From the NCBI GenBank assembly GCA_905234565.1, contig CAJOHW010000003.1:1-64000 (forward strand): a stretch of 64,000 nucleotides of DNA, given 5' to 3'. Shown here one piece after another: positions 26,401 through 33,281 of this stretch; position 1 is the stretch's first letter; the number at the start of each line of letters is the position of its first letter. Made by a program: the position numbers and the translations under genes. The notes under the pieces are model-generated. The model saw nothing but the letters and a program-made list of their open reading frames with translations, ran no database searches and was not told the origin of the DNA. Origin of the DNA: an uncultured Oscillibacter sp. (GTDB taxonomy: Bacteria; Bacillota; Clostridia; Oscillospirales; Oscillospiraceae).

Positions 26401-26525
26401 TAGTACGCCTCGTCGCACACCGGGCGGACGCCGTCGTCGATTTCCGACGCCGCCGCCGTCGTTCCGACGCCAAGGCACACAGCCAGCAGGGCGGAGAGGA
26501 TCCGTTTTCTTGATTGGGCAGCCAT
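23472..26525 (-). CDS. Giant exported coiled-coil protein partnered with MMPL transporter
   Basis: 1017 residues. Signal peptide (1-25, LLAVCLGVGTTAAAS), a globular N-terminal part to about 240, then long coiled coils. About 390-470 is a run of seven-residue units (VEDGLGD, TRDGLRD, TEDGLGD, MEGSLRD and so on, at least nine). About 700-800 is a second repeat series (LRDTSGD, LRGTSGA, TLSALSD). A short acidic linker and an amphipathic or hydrophobic C-terminal segment (IGKMFRDLWHTVSGIF) end it. The design recalls YhgE/Pip-like extracellular coiled-coil proteins. ATG at 26525 chosen for AAAGGAGG eight bases upstream. It is probably the extracellular or adaptor part of the MMPL system. Its molecular role is unknown. 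Confidence 0.8.
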   Translation of the reverse strand: MAAQSRKRILSALLAVCLGVGTTAAASEIDDGVRPVCDEAYYATTDYYGNLSDGSVVKSYVLNGTQALTDYGVYDSVTNLTDGSSPAQEGGKVTFRFDRTAPTHFYFEGKTSAPFRNLPWTLSVHYRLNGVAARAEDLAGKTGLVEINVDALPNLEASDYARNNYILTATAVFNQDDILSLEAPGAQLQLIGNLRAVLFLAFPGEEQHFSIRVGAEDFSFGGLTFMMVPATLSQLEEIAKLSERKEDLEDSYHKLSDSLDTVLDSFNAMKSSLNDTANGLDTLDKARQTVSSGKSGVYQNIDSVRKDLNDVAGALDPIAQEARDASAFVTSGKDAANTLLDTTLQLQKVLSDSDGILETLEGGMASLEGGLEKVERSLAVTVSGLEGVEGGLTDTQSGLEQVENRLAEVEDGLGDTRDGLRDTEDGLGDMEGSLRDVEDGLSDLDRSLKNVEGGLEDLEDGLEDLEDGGDDVRSVLDKTADLQTSLNRLARALDTARISLPDYDDYDDEDSGDTASASALLDQVVSVGQLYALAQSGDEAAFYRVMLGQLDAAKNLPEEQREAVVGLFTNEDLDDETKAAMIEAQGLTTLYQSLQTLYHAESYEDFAALILRSTGRDPKLAPLMARVWTIYNSGEGEKAALELITSEYLGEKIEGQIRSGINRTSGDIAGSANDTLQSIAAPTAQVVRQLSDLCQRLGRLTDLMDDVEDLSETLRDTSGDLRGASRDLRSTLSAIGSASGDLRTTLSALRGTSGSLRETLGALSDTSGELRGTSGALRQTLSALSDTSGALRQTIQDVTGTSEVLRGVSAAARDGSAKLREASGIVQNVLTDADNLRNVLNGYEPKLQQVLSTLGQLGTTAAAAVRDTNRLISATESLAKSAGTDLDAGTHQSLGGLSSTLRKAADSMDSTQDLQDAKDTITDLIEDAWDEYTGDTNNLLLMDATAAAESLTSPSNPAPQSVQILIRTQEIEVPEEDDETAASESDGASADEKPATLLGRIGKMFRDLWHTVSGIFQ

Positions 26526-26536
26526 AGGCGGGCCTC

Positions 26537-26558
26537 CTTTGTAGACACTTTGTAGACA
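26537..26558. repeat. Direct repeat in coiled-coil gene leader
   Basis: CTTTGTAGACA occurs twice in tandem (26537-26547 and 26548-26558), just upstream of the ribosome site of the minus-strand gene. The 11-bp spacing is one helical turn, so it may be a binding site of the divergent TetR. Confidence 0.45.
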
Positions 26559-26580
26559 GATGTTGAGTAACAAAAAGTTG

Positions 26581-26609
26581 TTGACTTATCCACGGATGTA
26601 GATTATAAT
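26581..26609 (+). promoter_or_regulatory. Promoter of divergent tetR
   Basis: TTGACT (26581-26586), 17-base spacer, TATAAT (26604-26609). Its -10 overlaps the -10 of the opposing promoter at 26602-26630. Confidence 0.7.
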
Positions 26610-26630
26610 CCTTTCTCGCAGGAAATGCAA
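26602..26630 (-). promoter_or_regulatory. Promoter of coiled-coil/MMPL operon
   Basis: Minus strand TTGCAT (26630-26625), 17-base spacer, TATAAT (26607-26602). It shares the palindromic GATTATAATC block with the plus-strand promoter, so only one can be occupied at a time. Confidence 0.7.
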
Positions 26631-26691
26631 TAGGCATTTCGCGCTTTCTGAGAATCTGTGCGCAGACGCGCAAAGGAGAGGGGTGTGCGCC

Positions 26692-27285
26692 ATGGGGGAG
26701 GGGGACCGCCGGACCAGAAGGTCCCGGAAACTGCTCAAACAGGGACTGCTGGAACTCTTGCGGGAAAAAGGCTTTGCCCACATCTCCGTCCGGGACATTA
26801 CGGAGCGGATGGATCTGAACCGGGGGACCTTCTACCTCCACTATCCGGACACCACCGCCCTGCTGCGGAGCGTGGAGGACGATATGGCGGCGGAGGTCCA
26901 GGCCCTCATCGACGCCCATATGGGGGAGACGGTGGAAGGCGGCTCTCTGCGGCCCGTGTTCGAGCCGGTGCTGGACTACACCGTGGACCACCGGGAGGCC
27001 TGCGCCGCCCTGTTCGACAGCGGGTCCGGCAGCGAGTTTTTGGAGCGGCTGCAAACCCTGGTGTACCGCAACGGCGTGGGGCTGATCCAGGCCTGGTACC
27101 ACCCGGAGAGCGCGGAGGATCTGGCCTATCTGCTGAACTTTATCGCCTTCGGCCTGGTGGGGCTGATGAAAACCTGGTTTGGCGGGAACATGGCCCTGCC
27201 AAAAGAGGAACTGCTGTCCATGTCCGACGCCCTGGCCCGGGGCGCCGCGGCGGAGGCCCTGGGGCGGAAGCAGAGCGCGGTGTAA
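26692..27285 (+). CDS. TetR/AcrR-family regulator
   Basis: 197 residues. N-terminal HTH (ISVRDITERMDLNRGTFYLHY near 31-51) with the FYLHY end typical of TetR proteins, then a helical C-terminal domain of the TetR_C type. Divergent from and overlapping the promoter of the MMPL operon, its likely target. Start set at the ATG at 26692 with GAGGGG eight bases before; a GTG three codons earlier is also usable. A hairpin between it and convergent metA ends both. Confidence 0.88.
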   Translation: MGEGDRRTRRSRKLLKQGLLELLREKGFAHISVRDITERMDLNRGTFYLHYPDTTALLRSVEDDMAAEVQALIDAHMGETVEGGSLRPVFEPVLDYTVDHREACAALFDSGSGSEFLERLQTLVYRNGVGLIQAWYHPESAEDLAYLLNFIAFGLVGLMKTWFGGNMALPKEELLSMSDALARGAAAEALGRKQSAV

Positions 27286-27292
27286 AAGGAAA

Positions 27293-27326
27293 ACAGCTGT
27301 CAGTGGTCTTAACCGCTGACAGCTGT
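27293..27326. terminator. Convergent terminator tetR/metA
   Basis: 14-bp stem (ACAGCTGTCAGTGG and CCGCTGACAGCTGT, one wobble pair), six-base loop. T-rich tails lie on both sides. Confidence 0.8.
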
Positions 27327-27345
27327 ATTATATTCTTAGTGAGCC

Positions 27346-28284
27346 TTAGAACGTATCCCGGATCCCCCTGCGGATCTCCCGGATGTCATAGGGCACGGTC
27401 TGATAGACGCAGTAGTTCAGCCAGTTGCCATAGAGCAGATGGGCACAGCTGCGCCAGTTCACCACAGGGGTTTGGGCCGGGTCATCGCCCGGGAAGTAGT
27501 TCTGGGGGATCTGGATGTCAAGCCCCGCTTTCACGTCCCGCAGATACTCCGCTTTCAGGGTGTCCCGGTCGTACTCCGCGTGGCCCATGAGATAGACCTG
27601 CCGCCCCCCGTCGGTTTTCACGGCGTACACCCCCGCCACCGGGGAAGATGCCAGGATCTTCAGCTCCGGCACCGCCTCAATGTCCCTCCGGTCCACGGTG
27701 GTGTTCCGGGAGTGGGGCACCCAGAAGGCGTCGTCAAAGCCCCGGAAAAGGATGTAGTTGGGATCTTCCAGGGTGTGCTGGAACACGCCGAAGAGCTTTT
27801 GGGGCAGGAGCCGCTTGGGGATGCCGTAGTGGTAGTACAGCGCCGCCTGGGCCCCCCAGCAGATGTGGAGGGTGGAGTGGGCGTGGGTCTTGCTCCACTC
27901 CATCATCTCGCACAGTTCCGGCCAGTAGTCTACCTGCTCATAGTCCAGCATCTCCACGGGAGCCCCGGTGATGATGAACCCGTCAAAATACCGGTCCCGG
28001 ATCTCCGGGAAGGTCTTGTAAAAGGCCAGTATATGGGCCTGGGAGGCGTTTTTGAAGGTGTGGTTGGAGGGGGCGATGAGTTCCAGTTCGATTTGCAGGG
28101 GGGTATTCCCCAGCACCCGGGCAATCTGGGTCTCCGTCTCCACCTTGGTGGGCATCAGGTTCAGCATGAGGATCTGCAAGGGCCGGATGTCCTGCCGGAC
28201 GGCCCGGGTCTCCGTCATAACAAAGATATTCTCCGCCGTCAGCGTTGCGGTGGCGGGCAGCTGGTTGGGAATGCGGATGGGCAT
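27346..28284 (-). CDS. Homoserine O-acyltransferase, probably acetyl-CoA dependent
   Basis: 312-residue MetA-family enzyme, first committed step of methionine synthesis from homoserine. The nucleophile Cys142 sits in HICWGAQAAL, and the His-Glu pair is in LMGHAEYDRDTL. Residue 111 is Glu (GAPVE). In characterised MetA enzymes Glu here favours acetyl-CoA and Gly favours succinyl-CoA, so O-acetylhomoserine is the expected product. ATG at 28284 chosen for AAGGAG upstream; a longer in-frame upstream extension has no ribosome site and overlaps mscS. It follows mscS by 53 bases. No methionine-type riboswitch was recognised ahead of it. A 14-bp palindrome (AAGGACCGGTCCTT, 28314-28327) lies in the leader. 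Confidence 0.93.
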   Translation of the reverse strand: MPIRIPNQLPATATLTAENIFVMTETRAVRQDIRPLQILMLNLMPTKVETETQIARVLGNTPLQIELELIAPSNHTFKNASQAHILAFYKTFPEIRDRYFDGFIITGAPVEMLDYEQVDYWPELCEMMEWSKTHAHSTLHICWGAQAALYYHYGIPKRLLPQKLFGVFQHTLEDPNYILFRGFDDAFWVPHSRNTTVDRRDIEAVPELKILASSPVAGVYAVKTDGGRQVYLMGHAEYDRDTLKAEYLRDVKAGLDIQIPQNYFPGDDPAQTPVVNWRSCAHLLYGNWLNYCVYQTVPYDIREIRRGIRDTF

Positions 28285-28337
28285 GAAGTTCTCTCCTTTC
28301 CGCAAGAGCCGGAAAGGACCGGTCCTTACGCCGTTTT

Positions 28338-29159
28338 TTACGCCTTGTTTTCCACGATGTGTACGTTCAGGTGGTCGTAGGTCATCTCCACGTTGTGGGC
28401 GTCGAAGGCCGGCCGCAGATTCCGGTTCAAGTTGCACATCACGGACCAGTAGTTGGCGGGCAGGGCCCAGCAGAAGATGGTGTATTCAATGGAGCTTTCG
28501 CCGTAATTCGTCAGCCAGATGGCGGGAGCGGGATTTTGGAGGACGTTCTCCGTCTTGTCCAGGGCGTCCTGGCAGGCGGCGAACACGTCCTCTGTCGGCG
28601 CGTCATAGGAGGCAGTGATCTTCACCGTCACCCGGCGGCGGCCCAGGGAGGTGTAGTTGATGATCCGGGAGGCCGCCAGGTCCTTGTTGGGGATGAGCAC
28701 ATAGTGTCCGTCCGGGGTCAGGAGTTTCGTGTGGAACAGGTCAATCTCCTCCACGGTGCCCACGGTTCCGGCGGACTCCACCGCGTCCGTAATGGCAAAG
28801 GGATGGGAGGTCATAATCACCAGGCCTCCGGCGAAGTTGGCCAGAATGTCCTCCATGGCCAGGGTCACGCCCAAAGACAGCACCGACAGCAGCGCCACGA
28901 AGGAGGTCATATTCACGCCTAAGCCCTGGGCCACAATGACCACGGTCAACACGTACATGACCACTTTGGCGGCGGTGCAGACGTACCTCTGGATCCGGCG
29001 CTCCAAGTTCGTGCGGCTCAGGATCCGCTCCAAAAGGTGCATCACCACCCGGATGATCATCAGACACACCACCAGCGTCACGGCGGCGGTGAGGATATGC
29101 CCCAGGGAGTAGCCTCCCACGGACTGGTTGAGAATGTCGGCAACGCTCATAGCTCCCAT
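28338..29159 (-). CDS. Small-conductance mechanosensitive channel, MscS family
   Basis: 273 residues with three N-terminal TM segments and the TM3 helix GVTLAMEDILANFAGGLVIM, followed by the beta domain (FAITDAVESAGTVGTVEEIDLFHTKLLTPDGHYVLIPN split as in MscS) and an alpha-beta C-terminal domain. It opens on hypo-osmotic shock to release solutes. Start at ATG 29159 with AAGGAG nine bases upstream; two further ATGs upstream are less well placed. Driven by a near-perfect promoter at 29228-29256. Probably co-transcribed with metA, with no obvious functional link. Confidence 0.92.
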   Translation of the reverse strand: MGAMSVADILNQSVGGYSLGHILTAAVTLVVCLMIIRVVMHLLERILSRTNLERRIQRYVCTAAKVVMYVLTVVIVAQGLGVNMTSFVALLSVLSLGVTLAMEDILANFAGGLVIMTSHPFAITDAVESAGTVGTVEEIDLFHTKLLTPDGHYVLIPNKDLAASRIINYTSLGRRRVTVKITASYDAPTEDVFAACQDALDKTENVLQNPAPAIWLTNYGESSIEYTIFCWALPANYWSVMCNLNRNLRPAFDAHNVEMTYDHLNVHIVENKA

Positions 29160-29227
29160 AGTGTTCGCTCCTTTTTCCATTGTTTTCCTTCGTTTGGTGC
29201 GGGTTTTCCCCCGCACACGCTTTTTTC

Positions 29228-29256
29228 ATTATAATAACCGGGGGGAAAAATGTCAA
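29228..29256 (-). promoter_or_regulatory. Promoter of mscS
   Basis: Minus strand TTGACA (29256-29251), 17-base spacer, TATAAT (29233-29228). Perfect consensus. Confidence 0.85.
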
Positions 29257-29318
29257 CCGCCGGAGAGAAGAAAAACGATCCCTTCTCCGCCGTCCAGACG
29301 AAGCCTTCCCGGGACGAA

Positions 29319-29348
29319 GCATAAGAAACGCTTTTCCCGGGCATTCTA
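29319..29348 (+). promoter_or_regulatory. Sigma-G-like forespore promoter of spoVAE
   Basis: GCATA (29319-29323), 18-base spacer, CATTCTA (29342-29348). This fits the Bacillus sigma-G consensus GHATR-N18-CATNHTA. It lies 31 bases before spoVAE, whose relatives are sigma-G controlled. Confidence 0.7.
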
Positions 29349-29379
29349 AGATGTGATTTCAGCATGGGAGCGAGGCAGA

Positions 29380-29736
29380 ATGGAGTATTGGAACGCGTTT
29401 TTGTGCGGCGGGGCCCTGTGCGCCATCGGGCAGGTGCTCATTGACCGGACAAAACTGACCCCCGCCCGGATTCTGACGGGCTATGTGGTGGCGGGAGTGC
29501 TTCTCAGCGCCCTGGGGCTGTACGACGCCATCGCGGACTGGGGCGGGTCCGGGGCCTCCGTGCCCCTGACGGGCTTTGGCCATGCCCTGGCCAAGGGCGT
29601 GCGGCAGGCGGTGGCGGAAAAGGGCTGGATCGGGGTCCTGACCGGCGGCTTAGGGGCGGCGGCGGGAGGCGTCACGGCGGCGGCGGTGTGCGGCGTCGTC
29701 ATGGCCTTAGCGTTTAAGCCCGGGGAGAAGCGGTGA
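29380..29736 (+). CDS. Stage V sporulation protein AE (SpoVAE/AEB)
   Basis: 118-residue membrane protein matching SpoVAEB: IGQVLIDRTKLTPARIL, then VPLTGFGHALAKGV, and a Gly/Ala-rich last TM with MALAFKPGEKR. It is part of the SpoVA channel in the spore inner membrane that takes up dipicolinic acid during sporulation and releases it in germination. In most spore formers it follows spoVAC and spoVAD. Here it stands alone. Forespore expression is supported by the promoter just upstream. A strong terminator follows. Confidence 0.9.
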   Translation: MEYWNAFLCGGALCAIGQVLIDRTKLTPARILTGYVVAGVLLSALGLYDAIADWGGSGASVPLTGFGHALAKGVRQAVAEKGWIGVLTGGLGAAAGGVTAAAVCGVVMALAFKPGEKR

Positions 29737-29776
29737 GGTTCCCGGTTTCGGGCCGCGTGTCGCCCGCAAAAAAGAC

Positions 29777-29814
29777 GGCGCGTCCGGATTTTCCCGGACG
29801 CGCCCCCATTTTTT
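29777..29814 (+). terminator. Terminator of spoVAE
   Basis: Stem GGCGCGTCCGG (29777-29787) with CCGGACGCGCC (29794-29804), loop ATTTTC, T6 tail at 29809-29814. Confidence 0.92.
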
Positions 29815-29826
29815 CTCAAATTCCTG

Positions 29827-29854
29827 TTGTTTTTTACGAAAAAAGATGTATACT
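29827..29854 (+). promoter_or_regulatory. Possible promoter of LRR-deaminase gene
   Basis: TTGTTT (29827-29832), 16-base spacer, TATACT (29849-29854), about 65 bases before the start. Confidence 0.45.
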
Positions 29855-29919
29855 GGTTGGGTGTGAGACGCGGACGTGCCCTGGGGGCCCGCCGGAAACA
29901 GTGTGGAGGAGATGGAAGC

Positions 29920-31083
29920 ATGGACAATACGTTTACGATTGAGGACGGCGTCCTGGTAAAATATGGCGGTCCCGGGGGCAATGTGGCGGTCCCGGAGGGC
30001 GTGCGGGCCATTGGACAGGGGGCGTTTCTGAACTGCACCGCCCTGCGCAGCGTCACGATTCCCCAGGGAGTGGAGGAGATCCGGGGGGACTTCTTCTCCG
30101 AGCAGCCCTCCGGGGCCTTCTCCGGCTGTACGGGCCTGAGCAGCGTACAGCTGCCCGACAGCCTCCGGGAGATCGGCTGCTGGGCCTTCTCCGGCTGTAC
30201 GGGCCTGAAAAACGTGGAGATCCCCCGGAAGGTGGAGCGCATCGGCAACCGGGCCTTCCAGGACTGCACGGGGCTGAAAAGCATGGTGATCCCGGAGGGA
30301 GTCCGGGAGATGGACTACGGCGTGTTCATGGGCTGTACGGGGCTGAAATCCGTGGAACTGCCCCGCAGCGTCAGCGTCATCCGGGAGTACGCCTTCGCGG
30401 ACTGCGCCGCCATGGAGCGGATCGTCCTGCCCTCCGGCGTCCGGACCATCGACTTCTGCGCCTTCCGCAACTGCGCCAGCCTCAAAAGCGCGGCGATTCC
30501 CGCCGCCACGACGGAGCTGGGAGAGTACGCCTTTGAGAACTGCGGGGAGCTTTTGAGCGTATCCATCGGGGAGAACGTGGAGAAGATCGGGGAAAACGCC
30601 TTCTCCAACTGCCCGAAACTGACGGTACGCACCCGGAAGGACTGCCCGGCGGAACGGTACGCCCGGGAGCGGGAGATCCCTGTGGTCACGTATGAGCAGC
30701 TCAAAGACGCCGCCGGAGCCATGATGGAGCGGGCCTATGTGCCCTACTCCCGCTTCCCGGTGGGAGCGGCGTTGGAGTGCGAGGACGGGGCGGTGTTTAC
30801 CGGGTGCAACGTGGAAAACGCGGTGTACCCCGCGGGCATCTGCGCCGAGCGCAACGCGGTGTTCCACGCCGTGTCCCAGGGCAAGACCCGGTTCTCCCGC
30901 ATCGTCATCGCCTCCCAGGGCAAGGACTTCTGCGTCCCCTGCGGCATCTGCCGCCAGGCCATGGCGGAGTTCTCCCCGGACATGGAAGTGGTGTGCCTGA
31001 ACAGCGCGGGAGACGAGGAGCGCTTCTTCCTGCGGGACCTGCTGCCCCACGGCTTCGGCCCCAAGAATTTGGAGAAGGATTAA
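29920..31083 (+). CDS. BspA-type leucine-rich repeat protein fused to cytidine deaminase
   Basis: 387 residues in two parts. Residues 1 to about 250 are LRR_5 (BspA-like) repeats of about 23 residues (VEIPRKVERIGNRAFQDC, GCTGLKSVELP and so on, roughly nine). From about 257 to 387 is a complete cytidine deaminase: YVPYSRFPVGAAL, substrate loop GCNVENAVYPAG, zinc and acid in ICAERNAV, and zinc ligands in VPCGICRQ. Cytidine deaminases of this tetrameric class are normally free 130-residue proteins in pyrimidine salvage. The reading frame is open throughout, with no stop or shift at the junction. No signal peptide, so it acts in the cytoplasm. GGAGGA nine bases before the ATG. Confidence 0.88.
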   Translation: MDNTFTIEDGVLVKYGGPGGNVAVPEGVRAIGQGAFLNCTALRSVTIPQGVEEIRGDFFSEQPSGAFSGCTGLSSVQLPDSLREIGCWAFSGCTGLKNVEIPRKVERIGNRAFQDCTGLKSMVIPEGVREMDYGVFMGCTGLKSVELPRSVSVIREYAFADCAAMERIVLPSGVRTIDFCAFRNCASLKSAAIPAATTELGEYAFENCGELLSVSIGENVEKIGENAFSNCPKLTVRTRKDCPAERYAREREIPVVTYEQLKDAAGAMMERAYVPYSRFPVGAALECEDGAVFTGCNVENAVYPAGICAERNAVFHAVSQGKTRFSRIVIASQGKDFCVPCGICRQAMAEFSPDMEVVCLNSAGDEERFFLRDLLPHGFGPKNLEKD

Positions 31084-31135
31084 AAGAGAAGGATTAAAAA
31101 AATCCGCCCCGCCGGGGTTTCCATACATGAGTTCA

Positions 31136-31213
31136 TATCCTTGTGAACGATAAGATTTACCGTCGGTTGCCGTGTCAGTAACCTAAACTGCGGCAAATCT
31201 GAAAGAGCGCGAA
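31136..31213 (+). repeat. 78-bp dispersed element, copy 2
   Basis: Full 78-bp copy. It has the best internal pairing of the set: TTGCCG-TGT-CAGT, loop AACCTAA, ACTG-CGGCAA, outer arms AGAT/ATCT. It lies in the leader region of ilvE, ending about 20 bases before its ribosome site. Confidence 0.85.
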
Positions 31214-31249
31214 AAAACATGATTTACTGTTAAGGAGATGTCATTGACT

Positions 31250-32326
31250 ATGCTGGATATCCAAATCACCCGGACCCAGAGCCCCCGGCAGCGTCCTACG
31301 GACGAGACCAAGCTGGGCTTCGGCAAGATCTTCACAGACCATATGTTCCTCATGGACTACGACACGGAGCGGGGCTGGCATGACCCCCGGGTGGTGCCCT
31401 ACGCCCCCTTTACCCTGGACCCGGCCTGCGTCATCTTCCACTACGCCCAGGAGCTGTTTGAGGGCCTGAAGGCCTACCGTACGGCGGACAACACCATCCA
31501 GATCTTCCGCCCCGAGTGCAACGGAGCACGGATGCAGGACTCCTGCGACCGGATGTGCGTGCCCCAGATTCCCGTGGAGGACTTTGTCCAGGCGGTGAAA
31601 ACCCTGGTGGAAGTGGACAGGGACTGGGTGCCCCACACGGAGGGCGCGTCCCTTTACATCCGGCCCTTTATTTTTGCCACGGATGTGGGCATGGGCGTCC
31701 ACGCCAGCCACCACTATACCTTCTGCATCATCTGCGCCCCCTCCGGCGCGTATTACGCCGAGGGCATCAACCCCGTGCGTATCTACGTGGAGGACGAGTA
31801 CATCCGGGCGGCCCCGGGACTGACGGGCTTCACCAAGTGCGGCGGCAACTACGCCGCGTCCATTAAGGCCGGGGCCCTGGCGGAGGAAAAGGGCTTCGCC
31901 CAGGTGCTGTGGCTGGACGGCGTGGAGAAGAAGTACGTGGAAGAAGTGGGCAGCATGAACATTCTGTTCAAGATTGCCGGGAAGATCTACACCGCCGCCT
32001 GTGTGGGCACGGTGCTGCCCGGCGTCACCCGGAGAAGCTGCATCGAACTTTTGAACGACTGGGGTTATGAGGTCATTGAGGGGAAACTGGCCATTGCGGA
32101 CGTGATGAAGGCCGGACACGACGGCACATTGGAAGAGGTGTTCGGCACGGGCACCGCCGCCGTGGTGTCCCCGGTGAAGGAACTGTACTGGAAAGGCGAC
32201 AGCGTCCACATCGGCGGCGGGAAAATCGGTCCCGTCACCCAGAAGCTCTACGACACCATGACGGGCATCCAGTGGGGCCGCCTGCCCGACGAGAAGGGCT
32301 GGATCGTGCCGGTGTGCAAGGGATAA
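31250..32326 (+). CDS. Branched-chain amino acid aminotransferase (class IV)
   Basis: 358-residue PLP enzyme that interconverts Leu, Ile and Val with their 2-keto acids using glutamate/2-oxoglutarate. The PLP lysine is in GGNYAASIKAGALA near 202, and EEVGSMNILF with the later GTGTAAVVSPV are the cofactor and phosphate contacts. Length fits the eukaryote/Firmicute long type. AAGGAG is 12 bases before the ATG at 31250; a TTG at 31244 with six-base spacing could be the true start. Flanked on both sides by 78-bp elements. No T-box leader was seen. Confidence 0.93.
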   Translation: MLDIQITRTQSPRQRPTDETKLGFGKIFTDHMFLMDYDTERGWHDPRVVPYAPFTLDPACVIFHYAQELFEGLKAYRTADNTIQIFRPECNGARMQDSCDRMCVPQIPVEDFVQAVKTLVEVDRDWVPHTEGASLYIRPFIFATDVGMGVHASHHYTFCIICAPSGAYYAEGINPVRIYVEDEYIRAAPGLTGFTKCGGNYAASIKAGALAEEKGFAQVLWLDGVEKKYVEEVGSMNILFKIAGKIYTAACVGTVLPGVTRRSCIELLNDWGYEVIEGKLAIADVMKAGHDGTLEEVFGTGTAAVVSPVKELYWKGDSVHIGGGKIGPVTQKLYDTMTGIQWGRLPDEKGWIVPVCKG

Positions 32327-32333
32327 ACACCTG

Positions 32334-32411
32334 TATCCTCGTGAGCGATACCATTTTCCATCAGTTGCCGTGCCAGTGACCTAAACTGTGGCAAATCTGA
32401 AAGAGCGCGGG
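32334..32411 (+). repeat. 78-bp dispersed element, copy 3
   Basis: Full copy seven bases after the ilvE stop, directly before the ilvE terminator. Internal hairpin TTGCCG with TGGCAA (one G-T wobble) and CAGT/ACTG. Confidence 0.85.
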
Positions 32412-32415
32412 AAAA

Positions 32416-32448
32416 AGCGCCTCTCCTCCGGACCGGAGGAGGGGCGCT
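32416..32448 (+). terminator. Terminator of ilvE
   Basis: 15-bp stem with one wobble (AGCGCCTCTCCTCCG and CGGAGGAGGGGCGCT), loop GAC, followed by GATCTTT. Confidence 0.85.
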
Positions 32449-32515
32449 GATCTTTGGCGGGTTGTGGGCAGGTAGGAACCGCCGGGGAAAATCCCTCCGG
32501 GGCGGACAGTTTTGC

Positions 32516-32544
32516 TTGTATTCGTGCCGGGAAGCTGTTATAAT
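32516..32544 (+). promoter_or_regulatory. Promoter of M50 protease gene
   Basis: TTGTAT (32516-32521), 17-base spacer, TATAAT (32539-32544), 34 bases before the GTG start. It may also drive scpA-scpB. Confidence 0.65.
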
Positions 32545-32578
32545 CGGGGTGTATTGCCTGTGAGAGGGGGCGTGGGAT

Positions 32579-33250
32579 GTGCTGGGATATCTGCGGGCGC
32601 TGTGGGGGGCTCTGAACACGGAGGCCCTGTGGTACGCGCTTTTGCGGACAGGGGCGGTCTTTTTGTGTCTGACGGTCCACGAGTCCTGCCACGGCCTGGC
32701 GGCTCTGGCCCTGGGGGATCCCACCGCCCGGGACCGGCACCGCCTGTCCCTGAACCCCCTGCGGCACATCGACTGGCTGGGCCTGGCCATGATGTTCGCC
32801 GCGGGATTCGGCTGGGCAAAGCCGGTGCCCATCGACCCCCGGTATTTCCGCCATCCCAAGTCCGGCATGGCCCTGACAGCCCTGGCGGGCCCGGCGTCCA
32901 ATTTCGTGCTGGCGGCCGCCGCCCTGTACGGGGTGAAGCTGGTTTTGCTGTACAGCCCGGAGGCGGCGTGGAGCGCGTACCTGTTCCTGTTCCTGTACAT
33001 GACGGCGCGGCTGTCCGTAGGGCTGGGGGTGTTCAATCTTCTGCCCTTCCCGCCTCTGGACGGGTCCAAGGTAGCGGCGGCGGTGCTGCCCGACCGGCTG
33101 TATGTGCAGTGGATGCGCTATGAGCAGTTCGGCATGGTGATTCTGCTGGCGGCGGTACTGCTGGGCTGGCAGGCCAACATTGTGGGTACGGCGGCGGAGG
33201 CGGTGAACGGCGCGCTCTACCGCCTGATCGCCTGGATCCCCCCGGGCTGA
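32579..33250 (+). CDS. Site-2 protease (M50) family membrane metalloprotease
   Basis: 223-residue integral membrane protein of the short bacterial S2P class. Zinc motif HESCH near residue 34 in the first helix bundle, LAGPASNFVLA in the middle, and the third zinc ligand region NLLPFPPLDGSK. Substrates of such short M50 proteins are mostly unknown. It starts with GTG, eight bases after GAGAGGGGG. scpA follows 31 bases after the stop, so the pair is probably co-transcribed, an order common in Clostridia. Confidence 0.9.
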   Translation: MLGYLRALWGALNTEALWYALLRTGAVFLCLTVHESCHGLAALALGDPTARDRHRLSLNPLRHIDWLGLAMMFAAGFGWAKPVPIDPRYFRHPKSGMALTALAGPASNFVLAAAALYGVKLVLLYSPEAAWSAYLFLFLYMTARLSVGLGVFNLLPFPPLDGSKVAAAVLPDRLYVQWMRYEQFGMVILLAAVLLGWQANIVGTAAEAVNGALYRLIAWIPPG

Positions 33251-33281
33251 CCGGGCAGATCCTGTTTTTTGGAGAATTCCC

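Noticed and set aside
31084-31249. T-box or other riboswitch ahead of ilvE
   Set aside because: I looked for the T-box AGGGTGGNACCGCG block and a specifier stem and found neither. The leader is filled by copy 2 of the 78-bp element.
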